Positions 18,148-27,206 are shown, numbered from the stretch's first letter. The stretch is 64,000 nucleotides of DNA from Winogradskyella ludwigii (GCF_013403985.1 NZ_JABFDF010000001.1:682001-746000); one strand, 5' to 3'. The notes: generated from the letters alone by a model not told the origin. Program-made: numbers and translations.

Positions 18148-19637
18148 TTTACCTTCAATATACCATCATTGTAATATATACAATTGCCATAGTACTAATT
18201 TTTATGTATGCTTTGGCACAATTAAACCTACTATACAACTATCTTTCTTCTAAGAAGAAAAGAGAGACTTGTACTAAGTTTGATTTTTCAAACCCTGATG
18301 AAATTCCATTAGTTACTATCCAACTCCCTGTCTATAATGAGATGTATGTTATGGAGCGATTGTTAGATAACATTGCTTTAATAGAATACCCAAAAGACAA
18401 ATTGGAAATTCAAGTTTTAGACGACTCTACAGATGAAACCGTTACCTCTACAAAAGCACATGTAGAGCAGCTCGCTAAAACAGGTTTAGATATCACTCAT
18501 ATTACCAGAACTGACCGAAGTGGTTTTAAAGCTGGTGCCTTAAAAGAAGGTTTAGAAATTGCCAAAGGTGAATTTATTGTCATTTTTGATGCCGATTTCT
18601 TACCACAACCAAATTGGTTAAAGCGTACTATTCCTTATTTTAAAAATGAAAAAATTGGAGTTGTACAGACCCGTTGGGGACACATTAATAGAAATTATTC
18701 TTTATTAACAAAGATTCAAGCTTTTGCTTTAGATGCGCATTTTACTTTAGAGCAAGTTGGAAGAAATAGTAAAGGTCACTTTATCAATTTTAATGGTACA
18801 GCTGGTGTTTGGCGTAAAACCTGTATTCTAGATGCAGGAAATTGGGAAGGAGATACACTTACTGAAGATTTAGATTTAAGCTATAGAGCACAACTGAAAA
18901 ATTGGGAATTCAAATATTTAGAAGATGTTGAAACTCCTGCAGAACTACCTGTTGTAATTAGTGCGGCACGTTCTCAACAATTTCGTTGGAATAAAGGTGG
19001 TGCCGAAAACTTCAGAAAAATGTTTAAACGCGTTGTTACATCTGATAACATCTCTACCAAAACAAAAATACACGGTCTGCTTCACTTACTAAACAGTACC
19101 ATGTTTCTAAGTATTTTCACGGTTGCTATTTTAAGTATTCCAATGCTTTACATTAAAAATGAGTATGCGCATTTAAGAAACTACTTCTATATAATGAGTT
19201 TCTTTGTTATGAGTACCATCATATTTTTTGTTTGCTACTGGTTTATGTATAAGAACATTTATGGTAGTGGTTTTAAAAAATTCTTTAGTTACATAGGCAT
19301 GTTTTTTACATTTTTCTCTATAGCTATGGGCTTCTCGCTTCATAATTCAATAGCTGTAATTGAAGGACATATTGGTAAACGAAGTGAATTTGTTAGAACA
19401 CCAAAATTTAATATCAGCACGATTAGAGACTCATGGAAAGGCAATAAGTACCTTATAAAAAAAGTATCTCCGCACGTTATAATCGAAGGTATACTTATGG
19501 TTTATTTTGCTTTTGGCATGTATAGTGCTTTCGTTGTTGGCGATCAAGGTGGTGATTTTGGATTGTTTCCTTTTCATTTAATGCTTTTTATAGGCTTTGG
19601 ATATGTCTTCTTTAAATCTTTAACTTCTAAAATGTGA
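18144..19637 (+). CDS. Processive GT2 glycosyltransferase, cellulose-synthase-like membrane protein
   Basis: 497 residues with one N-terminal TM (5-25), a cytosolic GT2 domain and four or five C-terminal TMs. Catalytic motifs in order: DDSTDET (95), DADFLPQPNW (about 152), TEDLDLSYR (about 236) and QQFRWNKGG (about 277), i.e. the D, DxD, TED and QxxRW set of processive transferases. It starts with GTG, overlapping the preceding stop in a GTGA arrangement, and the next gene does the same. Likely makes or extends a lipid-linked or exported glycan together with its two neighbours. Confidence 0.9.
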   Translation: MIYLQYTIIVIYTIAIVLIFMYALAQLNLLYNYLSSKKKRETCTKFDFSNPDEIPLVTIQLPVYNEMYVMERLLDNIALIEYPKDKLEIQVLDDSTDETVTSTKAHVEQLAKTGLDITHITRTDRSGFKAGALKEGLEIAKGEFIVIFDADFLPQPNWLKRTIPYFKNEKIGVVQTRWGHINRNYSLLTKIQAFALDAHFTLEQVGRNSKGHFINFNGTAGVWRKTCILDAGNWEGDTLTEDLDLSYRAQLKNWEFKYLEDVETPAELPVVISAARSQQFRWNKGGAENFRKMFKRVVTSDNISTKTKIHGLLHLLNSTMFLSIFTVAILSIPMLYIKNEYAHLRNYFYIMSFFVMSTIIFFVCYWFMYKNIYGSGFKKFFSYIGMFFTFFSIAMGFSLHNSIAVIEGHIGKRSEFVRTPKFNISTIRDSWKGNKYLIKKVSPHVIIEGILMVYFAFGMYSAFVVGDQGGDFGLFPFHLMLFIGFGYVFFKSLTSKM

Positions 19638-21076
19638 TTTCGATTTGGAAATATCACAAAGTTCCAATTCTGCTTTTTGTCACTAGTTGTTTACTTTATG
19701 TGTGGTTTGCGTATTTTATGATGCGCACAGATACTGCTCAACTACTTATAATCTATACGACACTATTTGCTTTTGCCTACCAAATTATTAAAACTTCTGG
19801 ATTTAATTTCAGCCTTTTAGTTATTTTTAGCATCCTTTTTAGGCTCTTATTTCTTTTTACAATTCCGAATTTATCCCAAGATTTTTACCGATTTATTTGG
19901 GATGGTCGCATGATCCTTGAGGGTTTTAATCCCTATTTACACACACCTAATTCCTTTATTCAAAATGGTAAATTTCCCGTAGCTGAGGCTCAAACTTTAT
20001 ATGATGGCATGGGAAGTTTAAGTGCATCACACTTTACCAATTATCCACCTATAAATCAGTTGTGCTTTGTTATAGCCAACCTGTTTCCTGGCAAAAGTAT
20101 TTTAAGCTCAGTTATTGGTCTTAGGCTAATTATTATAGCTGCAGATATTGGAACATTGTACATTGGAAAAAAACTTTTAGAACGTTTAAGAATCCCTTCT
20201 AATAGAATTTTCTGGTACATTTTAAACCCGTTTATAATTATAGAATTAACCGGGAATCTTCATTTTGAAGGTGTCATGATTTTCTTCTTAATCTGGAGTT
20301 TATACCTATTACATTCGGGGAAATGGCAATGGGCTGCTGTGGTTTTAGCCTGCTCTATTTCTGTAAAGTTAATTCCGCTAATGTTATTGCCTTTATTCTT
20401 TACATGGTTTAAAACATCTAATAACACGAAAAATGTTACGAACGAAATAATATCATCTGTTTCTAATAACAAGATCGTCACAACACAAAATCTTCGTAAT
20501 GACATCTTTAAATTAATAGCGTTTTATATAATTATAGGTTGCACCACTCTCCTACTCTTTCTTCCGTTCTTCTCTATGGAATTTGTTACCAATTACTCTA
20601 AAACAGTTGGACTTTGGTTTGGTAATTTTGAGTTTAATGCTAGTATCTATTATCTCGCTAGGGAAATTGGCTACGCCATTACAGGTTACAACGAAATAGG
20701 GATTATAGGAAAAATTCTACCTATAATTACGGTACTTATAATTCTTGGATTTTCTTTTCTAAAAAAGCAAAATAACCTACCCAAATTAATAACGTCAATG
20801 TTATTAGTATTAACATGTTATTTGTTTTTAAGCACAACAGTTCATCCTTGGTATGTTGCAACCTTGGTGCTTTTAAGTGTATTTACTAATTATAAATTTC
20901 CATTAGTATGGTCTTTAGTAATTGTATTGAGCTATCTCGCATATTCCAATACTGACGCTTCTGAAAACCTTTGGATTATTGCTGTAGAATATGCCATTGT
21001 GTTTTCTTTATTTATTTGGGAAGTTTTTATAAAAAAAAGACCTCACAGTTTATATTCTGAAACGCGTTCAGTGTAA
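19634..21076 (+). CDS. GT-C fold polyprenyl-phosphate-dependent glycosyltransferase (mannosyltransferase-like)
   Basis: 480 residues with about eleven TM segments. The first large loop carries LSQDFYRFIWDGRMILEGF, an acidic catalytic motif typical of GT-C transferases of the PIG-M/GT87 type that use a polyprenyl-phosphate sugar, which the DPM1-like enzyme two genes upstream could supply. Start is GTG in a GTGA overlap; no in-frame ATG precedes the first TM. The last codons (KKRPHSLYSETRSV) coincide with a strong hairpin that acts in the opposite direction. Confidence 0.85.
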   Translation: MISIWKYHKVPILLFVTSCLLYVWFAYFMMRTDTAQLLIIYTTLFAFAYQIIKTSGFNFSLLVIFSILFRLLFLFTIPNLSQDFYRFIWDGRMILEGFNPYLHTPNSFIQNGKFPVAEAQTLYDGMGSLSASHFTNYPPINQLCFVIANLFPGKSILSSVIGLRLIIIAADIGTLYIGKKLLERLRIPSNRIFWYILNPFIIIELTGNLHFEGVMIFFLIWSLYLLHSGKWQWAAVVLACSISVKLIPLMLLPLFFTWFKTSNNTKNVTNEIISSVSNNKIVTTQNLRNDIFKLIAFYIIIGCTTLLLFLPFFSMEFVTNYSKTVGLWFGNFEFNASIYYLAREIGYAITGYNEIGIIGKILPIITVLIILGFSFLKKQNNLPKLITSMLLVLTCYLFLSTTVHPWYVATLVLLSVFTNYKFPLVWSLVIVLSYLAYSNTDASENLWIIAVEYAIVFSLFIWEVFIKKRPHSLYSETRSV

Positions 21077-21090
21077 CAAACTGTGAGGTC
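21031..21090 (-). terminator. Rho-independent terminator (minus strand), embedded in the 3' end of the plus-strand GT-C gene
   Basis: A perfect 13-bp stem pairs 21039-21051 (GACCTCACAGTTT) with 21078-21090 (AAACTGTGAGGTC). A smaller hairpin, CTGAA-ACGCG-TTCAG (21057-21071), sits in the loop. On the minus strand the stem is followed at once by eight T (complement of A8 at 21031-21038), the standard layout of an intrinsic terminator. It would end transcripts of the minus-strand gene that stops at 21120. On the plus strand only TTTT after two bases follows, so it may work weakly both ways. Confidence 0.88.
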
Positions 21091-21119
21091 GGATTTTAAA
21101 GATTATCTAATCTATGTAT

Positions 21120-21485
21120 TTATAACGATCTAATCTTAATTATTTTATAAGATTCATACGTTTCTACTGTTCCATTATCATCTATTTCATCGTATTCAGT
21201 GATTTCATAGGTGATCTCAAAACGTTTTCCTATTGGCTCTTTAGACTTTAAATTTACCGTTTTTAAAACGACTTCAGTAATTTCAGAGAAATATACGATG
21301 GCTTCACTGTCTTCGTCAGATTCATCCTCTCTAACTAAAAAGGAATATCCATCCTCTGAGTCGTAACCATCAAAAATTGCTTTGATTGTTATCGTTTCTT
21401 TATCTTGAGTAATCTTATTTGAAATTGCATTCGCGCTTAAAACCATTACCATAAGCACAAATACTGTAATTTTCTTTGTATTCAT
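21120..21485 (-). CDS. Small exported protein of unknown function
   Basis: 121 residues with a clear signal peptide (MNTKKITVFVLMVMVLSANA). The mature part is acidic and beta-rich, with Asp/Glu clusters (FDGYDSEDGYSFLVRED, ESDEDSEAIVYF) that could bind cations. No family recognised. It ends 30 bases before a strong terminator and lies 156 bases downstream of the small acidic protein that closes the polyamine operon; it may be its own unit. Confidence 0.7.
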   Translation of the reverse strand: MNTKKITVFVLMVMVLSANAISNKITQDKETITIKAIFDGYDSEDGYSFLVREDESDEDSEAIVYFSEITEVVLKTVNLKSKEPIGKRFEITYEITEYDEIDDNGTVETYESYKIIKIRSL

Positions 21486-21641
21486 TGCATTAAAATTTTA
21501 TACTGAAATAAATTCAGCACATATTAAATTTAGTTTGTGGTTTTGGGATTTTGCCACCTCAAGCCCAAATGCTTTTAGACTACAACCTCAAGGTTATAAT
21601 TACTGTGGATGCTTTTTAAAATTTGTTTCCTTTATATAAAT

Positions 21642-21968
21642 TTATTCAAAATCTTCATCCTCAGCTCCAGGTTCTAGTTCTGGATCTTGCACTGCAGTTG
21701 GATCATCTTCTTCAAAGTCTTCGTAATCGTCTTCGTCGTAATTTTCCATGGTCTGCTCTAGCTTGGTACTCACTTTTACCAAGTACTTGGTATCTTCAGT
21801 AGTGACTTCTACAGCTTCAACAGTTTCATTTTTTGCATTTTTAAATGAGATAACGTTATCATCATCATATCCATCAGGATATTTCTCTACCAGAAGTGCT
21901 AAAATTTCTGGTGTCAATTTTTTAAAATCAACTATAACTCGTTTTAAATGTGCGTCTTTTGGTTTCAT
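21642..21968 (-). CDS. Small acidic protein of unknown function, last gene of the polyamine operon
   Basis: 108 residues. The first half is an alpha/beta-like segment (LKRVIVDFKKLTPEILALLVEKYPDGYDDDNVISF), the second half ends in a highly acidic tail (ENYDEDDYEDFEEDDPTA and on) rich in Asp/Glu. No signal or TM, so cytosolic. It starts 44 bases after the GNAT-hydrolase fusion on the same strand. The acidic tail might bind polyamines or other cations, which is inference from composition and position only. Confidence 0.7.
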   Translation of the reverse strand: MKPKDAHLKRVIVDFKKLTPEILALLVEKYPDGYDDDNVISFKNAKNETVEAVEVTTEDTKYLVKVSTKLEQTMENYDEDDYEDFEEDDPTAVQDPELEPGAEDEDFE

Positions 21969-22012
21969 TCTTAATATTATTTCTGAGGCTAATTTTTTTT
22001 TAAATATAATAC

Positions 22013-23542
22013 TTATTTGTTTACTCGAATAACATCATAAACATCTTTTCTTCGATCTTTTAAATTTTTAACAGCTCCGAAAGAATGCAATTCTCTTAAA
22101 AGACTCAAATCTACATCTGCAACTAATATCATTTCTGTATTAGTAGTCGCTTCCGCTTTGATTCCATTACTTGGAAATGAAAAATCGCAAGGCGTAAACA
22201 CGGCAGATTGCGCATATTGAATATCCATATTATTGACATTAGGCAAGTTACCAACACTACCAGCAATAGCCACATAACATTCATTTTCTATAGCTCTAGC
22301 TTGCGCGCACAAACGCACTCTAGAATAGCCATTTTGCGTGTCTGTTAAAAATGGTATGAATAATATATCCATGCCTTCATCTGCTAATAATCTTGAGAGT
22401 TCTGGAAACTCAGAATCATAACAAATTAAGATGCCTATTTTACCTGCATCAGTTTCAAAAGTTTGCAATTTATGTCCTCTTTGCATTCCCCAAACTTTAG
22501 CTTCATCTGGTGTCACATGGATTTTCTCATAACGCTCTAAACTTCCATCTCTACGGCATAAATAGCCAACATTATACAATTTATTATCAATAACTTCTGG
22601 CATACTTCCTGTAATAATATTGATATTATAGGAAATTGATAATTGTTGCATTTTCTCAACAATAACAGCAGTGTACTTGGCCAATTCTCTAATCGCATCT
22701 GGCTCGTACATGTGATTGTACTTTGCCATTAATGGTGCATTAAAAAACTCTGGAAATAATGCAAAATCAGATCTGTAGGCAGCAACACTATCTACAAAAT
22801 ATTCTACTTGCTGCATTAACTCGTCCAAACTATTGTAAGTACGCATTTGCCATTGTATAAGTCCTAATCTAACAACCGTTTTTATAGCAGATGCTCTCTT
22901 GCTTTTTTTGGTATAATATATATTATCCCACTCCATTAAAACAGCATATTCATCTGAAGCTGTATCACCTTCCAAATACCCCTTTAAAACTCGTACAGGA
23001 TGAAAGTCATTAGAAATTTGAAAGTTTAAAACCGGATCATGAATTTCCTTGCGTTTTACTTTTTCAATATATTCTTTTGGAGTAAGATCTTTATGCTTGT
23101 GATAATTAGGCATTCTTCCACCGAAAATTATACCTTTTAAATTTAGAGTTTCGCAGATTTCTTTTCTGTAATCATACAAACGTCGACCTAAACGAAGACC
23201 TCTAAATTCCGGTTTAATAAACACATCGATACCATATAAAACGTCTCCATTGTTATCATGGTTATTAAATTTATCTCCTTTAATAATATCTGCATAAGTA
23301 TGCTGGTCATCAATTTTATCGAAGTCAACAATAAGCGACAACGCACAACCTGCTAAAACTCCATCAATTTTTATAACCACTTGTCCCTTAGGAAAAATAG
23401 TTGTTAAGCGCTCTATGTGATCCTTTTTCCAAAAAGAATCTAATACGCCTCCATAAGATTCTAACGTTGCTGATTTTAACTCTTCAAAATCATCAACAGT
23501 TAAAAACTGTAATTCTATATTTTCAATTTTATGATCTTCCAT
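22013..23542 (-). CDS. GNAT acetyltransferase / carbon-nitrogen hydrolase fusion
   Basis: 509 residues. Residues 10-190 are a GNAT domain (YGIDVFIKPEFRG and the acetyl-CoA loop RGLRLGRRLY near 114-123). Residues 222-500 are a nitrilase-superfamily hydrolase with the triad Glu265 (FPEFF), Lys340 (YEKIH) and Cys374 (ILICYDSEFP). The hydrolase half resembles N-carbamoylputrescine amidohydrolase and other amidases, the GNAT half could acetylate an amine. It starts with TAATG, sharing one base with the stop of the deoxyhypusine-synthase-like gene. In this operon it probably acts on a polyamine or its amide. Confidence 0.88.
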   Translation of the reverse strand: MEDHKIENIELQFLTVDDFEELKSATLESYGGVLDSFWKKDHIERLTTIFPKGQVVIKIDGVLAGCALSLIVDFDKIDDQHTYADIIKGDKFNNHDNNGDVLYGIDVFIKPEFRGLRLGRRLYDYRKEICETLNLKGIIFGGRMPNYHKHKDLTPKEYIEKVKRKEIHDPVLNFQISNDFHPVRVLKGYLEGDTASDEYAVLMEWDNIYYTKKSKRASAIKTVVRLGLIQWQMRTYNSLDELMQQVEYFVDSVAAYRSDFALFPEFFNAPLMAKYNHMYEPDAIRELAKYTAVIVEKMQQLSISYNINIITGSMPEVIDNKLYNVGYLCRRDGSLERYEKIHVTPDEAKVWGMQRGHKLQTFETDAGKIGILICYDSEFPELSRLLADEGMDILFIPFLTDTQNGYSRVRLCAQARAIENECYVAIAGSVGNLPNVNNMDIQYAQSAVFTPCDFSFPSNGIKAEATTNTEMILVADVDLSLLRELHSFGAVKNLKDRRKDVYDVIRVNK

Positions 23543-24519
23543 TACATATCTAAAAGATAAGCAAAAATTAGTGGTGCTACAATAGTTGCATCACTTTCAA
23601 TAATAAATTTTGGTGTATTAATATCTAATTTTCCCCAAGTTATTTTTTCGTTTGGTACAGCTCCAGAATACGACCCATAACTTGTTGTACTGTCACTAAT
23701 TTGACAAAAATAGCTCCAGAATGGTGTCTCAGGACGTTCCATATCTTGGTATAACATTGGCACTACACAAATAGGAAAATCACCAGCGATACCTCCTCCA
23801 ATTTGGAAGAAACCAATGCCGTTTTGCGAATTATCTGTGTACCAATCTGCTAAAAATGTCATGTATTCAATACCAGATTTCATTGTACTTGCTTTCAATT
23901 CTCCTTTAAGCACGTAGCTTGCAAAAATATTACCCATAGTACTGTCTTCCCAACCTGGACAAACAATAGGTAGGTTTTTCTCTGCAGCTGCATACATCCA
24001 AGAATCCTTAATATCTATTTCGTAGTGCTCTTCTAAAACACCAGATAATAATAACTTGTACATATATTCATGTGGTAAATAGCGTTCGCCTTTAGCTTCT
24101 GCATCTTTCCAAATTTTAACGATATGTTCTTGGATTCTTCTAAACGCTTCCTCTTCTGGAATACACGTATCTGTAACACGATTTAGTCCTTTTTCAAGTA
24201 AGTCCCATTCATCTTGAGGTGTTAAATCTCTATAATTTGGTACACGTTTGTAATGTGAGTGCGCAACCAAATTCATGATATCTTCCTCTAAATTTGCTCC
24301 TGTACAGGATACAATTTGCACTTTATCTTTACGAATCATTTCAGCAAAAATCTTACCTAATTCTGCAGTACTCATCGCACCAGCTAAAGACACTAACATT
24401 TTTGCACCAGAATTAAGTTGATCTTCGTACCCCTTGGCTGCATCAACTAAAGCTGCTGAATTAAAGTGTAAATAATACTTTTCTATAAATTTTGAAATTT
24501 CTCCTTTATTAGTAGTCAT
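23542..24519 (-). CDS. Deoxyhypusine synthase-like protein (probable polyamine aminobutyltransferase)
   Basis: 325 residues matching the DHS family: LVSLAGAMSTAELGKIF and SCTGANLEEDIMNLVAHSHY near the N-terminus (NAD site), EDSTMGNIFASYV in the middle and NEKITWGKLD near the C-terminus with the intermediate-forming Lys297, equivalent to human Lys329. Bacteria lack eIF5A, and related bacterial proteins make homospermidine from putrescine or spermidine. The gene lies between agmatinase (11-base overlap) and the GNAT-hydrolase (1-base overlap), supporting homospermidine or a similar polyamine as product. Confidence 0.88.
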   Translation of the reverse strand: MTTNKGEISKFIEKYYLHFNSAALVDAAKGYEDQLNSGAKMLVSLAGAMSTAELGKIFAEMIRKDKVQIVSCTGANLEEDIMNLVAHSHYKRVPNYRDLTPQDEWDLLEKGLNRVTDTCIPEEEAFRRIQEHIVKIWKDAEAKGERYLPHEYMYKLLLSGVLEEHYEIDIKDSWMYAAAEKNLPIVCPGWEDSTMGNIFASYVLKGELKASTMKSGIEYMTFLADWYTDNSQNGIGFFQIGGGIAGDFPICVVPMLYQDMERPETPFWSYFCQISDSTTSYGSYSGAVPNEKITWGKLDINTPKFIIESDATIVAPLIFAYLLDM

Positions 24520-25450
24520 CTTCTGTGTTGAATTTAGATTTTTTATTTCCTTCGTTTTTTGAATCGCTTAAATTACTTTCAAAATTTTCTTCTATGTCTT
24601 GATCTTTAAATTTATAGCTTAACATTTTGTAATATAATTTAGCCGCTAAGAAATCTGAAGATTTTTCATTTTCATTTGGGCATAATTCTACAATATCAAA
24701 ACCAACCACATTCTTTTCTTCAAAGACTTGCTTTAAGAAATCTAAAGTTTCATACCACAATAGTCCACCTGGTTCTGGTGTTCCTGTACTTGGCATAATT
24801 GAAGGATCAAAAGCATCTAAATCTATTGTAATAAATACATTATCTGTCATTTGATCAATGGCAGAATCCATCCAGCTATCATCTTCAGCCATTTCGTGAG
24901 CAAAATATGTTTTCTCCTCATCCATAACTGTTTTCTCAATGCTATCCATAGAGCGAATACCAACCTGAATTAAATTAGTAGTTTGGCTAGCTTCGTAAAC
25001 AGCACAGGCATGATTACAATTAGAGCCTTCGTAGCTTTCACGTAAATCTGCGTGTGCATCAATTTGTAATACTGTGATATCATCAAACATTTCATTAAAT
25101 GCTCTAATGGTGCCAATAGAAATGGAATGTTCACCACCAAAAACAGTTACAAACTTGTTCTTTTTAATATACTTTTTTGTTGCCTCATGCACAGCATCTA
25201 CCATAGCTTCTGGTGAGCTATTTTCTGCTACAGGATCAGCTAAGTATACACCTTGTTTATAAACTTCTGTATCCGTTTCAATATCATAAAGCTCCATGTT
25301 TTCAGAAGCATTTAAAAAAGCATCAGGACCTTTATCAGCTCCTTTTTGCCATGTACTTGTACCATCGTAAGGCACAGGAATCAATACAATCTTAGCAGTT
25401 TCTAATTTTGCTAATTCTTCTGGAATACCAGCGTAAGTTTTTGTTTTCAT
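24509..25450 (-). CDS. speB: Agmatinase / ureohydrolase family
   Basis: 313 residues with the full manganese set of ureohydrolases: FGGEHSIS, QIDAHADLRESYEG and TIDLDAFDPSIMPSTG. It hydrolyses agmatine to putrescine and urea. A C-terminal tail of about 35 residues is charged and probably disordered (ESNLSDSKNEGNKKSKFNTE). Its 3' end overlaps the DHS-like gene by 11 bases. The upstream arginine decarboxylase supplies agmatine. Other ureohydrolases (arginase, guanidinobutyrase) share the motifs, but the neighbour makes agmatinase most likely. Confidence 0.9.
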   Translation of the reverse strand: MKTKTYAGIPEELAKLETAKIVLIPVPYDGTSTWQKGADKGPDAFLNASENMELYDIETDTEVYKQGVYLADPVAENSSPEAMVDAVHEATKKYIKKNKFVTVFGGEHSISIGTIRAFNEMFDDITVLQIDAHADLRESYEGSNCNHACAVYEASQTTNLIQVGIRSMDSIEKTVMDEEKTYFAHEMAEDDSWMDSAIDQMTDNVFITIDLDAFDPSIMPSTGTPEPGGLLWYETLDFLKQVFEEKNVVGFDIVELCPNENEKSSDFLAAKLYYKMLSYKFKDQDIEENFESNLSDSKNEGNKKSKFNTEDDY

Positions 25451-25587
25451 TTTATATTATTTTCCGTTTGAAGGGAAGTTTATTTTATAATTTTGGTTGT
25501 CTCTGTGAGCGCAACAGTAAAGTTTATCATCTACTGATTAAGGTTTCAAATATGCTTAACCAAGCAGGATTTATTTTGATTTACGTC

Positions 25588-26985
25588 TTAAGAATCATAA
25601 CCTAGAATACCGAGCAAATTTTCACTTTTTTGTTGCTCTGCAAATACTTTTGTGCTTAGGTTTCCTTCTGCATCTTTTTGAATTAAAATATGCTTTGGCG
25701 TTGGAATTAAACAGTGTTGTAAACCACCAAATCCTCCAATAGTTTCTTGGTATGCTCCTGTATTAAAAAAACCAATATACAAGTCTTTGTCCTTGTTATA
25801 TTTTGGCAAATAGATAGCGTTTGTATGTTGCTCGCTGTTGTAATAATCGTCGCTATCGCAAGTTAAACCACCTAAAAGCACACGCTCATAACTATCTTGC
25901 CAACGGTTAATTGGCAACATAATAAAACGTTTGTTTATAGCCCAAGTATCTGGTAAGGTTGTAATGAATGATGAATTAATCATATTCCATTTTTCACGAT
26001 CATTCTGTTGCTTTTGGTAAAGTATTTTATAAATCGCTCCGCCACTTTCACCTACAGTAAAACTGCCAAATTCAGTAAAAATATTTGGTACATCTACATC
26101 TTCTTCCTCACAAACTATTTTAATCTGGTTAACGATTTCATCTACCATATAAGCATAATCAAAATCGAAAGCCAAAGAGTTTTTAATAGGGAAACCACCT
26201 CCAATATTTAAACTATTTAATGATGGACAAATTTTCTTTAAGGATGTATAAACCTTAAGACATTTGTGCAATTCATTCCAGTAATACGCGTTATCTCTAA
26301 TCCCTGTGTTTATAAAAAAGTGCAACATTTTAAGCTCGACTTTTTTATTATTTTGAATCTGAGATTTATAAAAAGGGACAATGTTTTTGTATCCAATACC
26401 TAAACGTGAGGTATAAAACTCGAATTTAGGTTCTTCTTCTGAAGCAATTCTAATACCTACTTGAAACTTTCCATTAATTTCTTCGGAGAGTAAATCTATT
26501 TCTTCATAATTATCGATGATAGGAATAGCATTTTTATGGCCATCGTTTATAAGGTCTGCAATATTGCTAATATATTTTTCACGTTTAAAACCATTACTCA
26601 ATACATAGGTGTCGTTTGTGATTTTACCTTCTTTTTTAAGTGCACGCACAATATCAATATCAAAAGCTGAAGAGGTTTCAATATGAATATCATTAGTTAA
26701 AGCTTCATCTAAAACATGTTTGAAATGAGAACTTTTAGTGCAGTAACAATAGTTGTATTTACCTTTATAATCATGCTTTTTAAATGCATCAGCAAACCAA
26801 GTTTTAGCACGCTGTATGTTATTAGAAATTTGTGGTAAATACGTAAATTTTAATGGTGCTCCATGTTCTTCAACCAATTTCATAAGGTCTATATCATGGA
26901 AACGTAACGTTTTGTCCTCAAGTTTAAATTCATCTTGTGGAAAGTCAAAGGATTGATCGATAAGATCAATGTATTTATTGTTCAT
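25588..26985 (-). CDS. speA: Arginine decarboxylase, PLP-dependent alanine-racemase fold
   Basis: 465 residues, shorter than the 630-residue E. coli SpeA but typical for Bacteroidota. PLP region: NYCYCTKSSHFKHVL with the Schiff-base Lys, then IHIETSSAFDID, LNIGGGFPIKNS (phosphate-binding glycines), GESGGAI and the active-site Cys in GLTCDSDDYY. It converts arginine to agmatine, the first step of this operon. ATG at 26985. A leader of about 285 bases with a 50-codon frame and possible RNA structure lies upstream, suggesting regulated translation or attenuation. A 137-base gap separates it from agmatinase. Confidence 0.9.
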   Translation of the reverse strand: MNNKYIDLIDQSFDFPQDEFKLEDKTLRFHDIDLMKLVEEHGAPLKFTYLPQISNNIQRAKTWFADAFKKHDYKGKYNYCYCTKSSHFKHVLDEALTNDIHIETSSAFDIDIVRALKKEGKITNDTYVLSNGFKREKYISNIADLINDGHKNAIPIIDNYEEIDLLSEEINGKFQVGIRIASEEEPKFEFYTSRLGIGYKNIVPFYKSQIQNNKKVELKMLHFFINTGIRDNAYYWNELHKCLKVYTSLKKICPSLNSLNIGGGFPIKNSLAFDFDYAYMVDEIVNQIKIVCEEEDVDVPNIFTEFGSFTVGESGGAIYKILYQKQQNDREKWNMINSSFITTLPDTWAINKRFIMLPINRWQDSYERVLLGGLTCDSDDYYNSEQHTNAIYLPKYNKDKDLYIGFFNTGAYQETIGGFGGLQHCLIPTPKHILIQKDAEGNLSTKVFAEQQKSENLLGILGYDS

Positions 26986-27053
26986 GTTGATTGTAAAAAA
27001 TTCAAGTATAAAATAAAAAATATATGCGCAAACTATGTTAAGGTTACGTTATA

Positions 27054-27206
27054 TCATACCTGAATCTGGCTTTGTGTAGTAGGTACAAAACCATAAATAT
27101 GCTGACTAGCAGCAATCGCAGAAGCGGAAGTTAGCTCTAAAATTCGGTTACTTAACCTGTAAGCTGCTCTTGAATATGACTTCCTAATTTTCAAGAACCC
27201 GAACAT
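27054..27206 (-). CDS. Small ORF (50 aa) in the arginine decarboxylase leader; possible leader peptide
   Basis: An ATG at 27206 opens a 50-codon frame ending with TGA at 27054-27056, 68 bases before the decarboxylase ATG. The peptide begins MFGFLKIRKSYSRAAYRLSN and ends PTTQSQIQV. The first half is strongly basic, with four Arg and two Lys in the first 21 residues, and could form an amphipathic helix. The frame stays open upstream to 27258. It lies wholly between the candidate promoter and speA, the place for a translation-coupled sensor, by analogy with the ornithine-sensing leader SpeFL. No homolog is recognised, and a chance frame in AT-rich DNA cannot be excluded. Confidence 0.45.
   Translation of the reverse strand: MFGFLKIRKSYSRAAYRLSNRILELTSASAIAASQHIYGFVPTTQSQIQV
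27060..27200 (-). promoter_or_regulatory. Possible structured 5' leader RNA of arginine decarboxylase
   Basis: Several short pairings can be found by eye in the minus-strand transcript: GGTTTTGT with ACAAAGCC (27085-27092 with 27068-27075, loop of 9), GCTG with CAGC (27110-27113 with 27101-27104), GGTT-AAGT-AACC (27146-27157), GGAAGT with ACTTCC (27179-27184 with 27126-27131) and CTTGAA with TTCAAG (27190-27195 with 27169-27174). The last two interleave, giving a possible pseudoknot. They overlap the 50-codon frame. No known riboswitch class is recognised. Confidence 0.35.
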
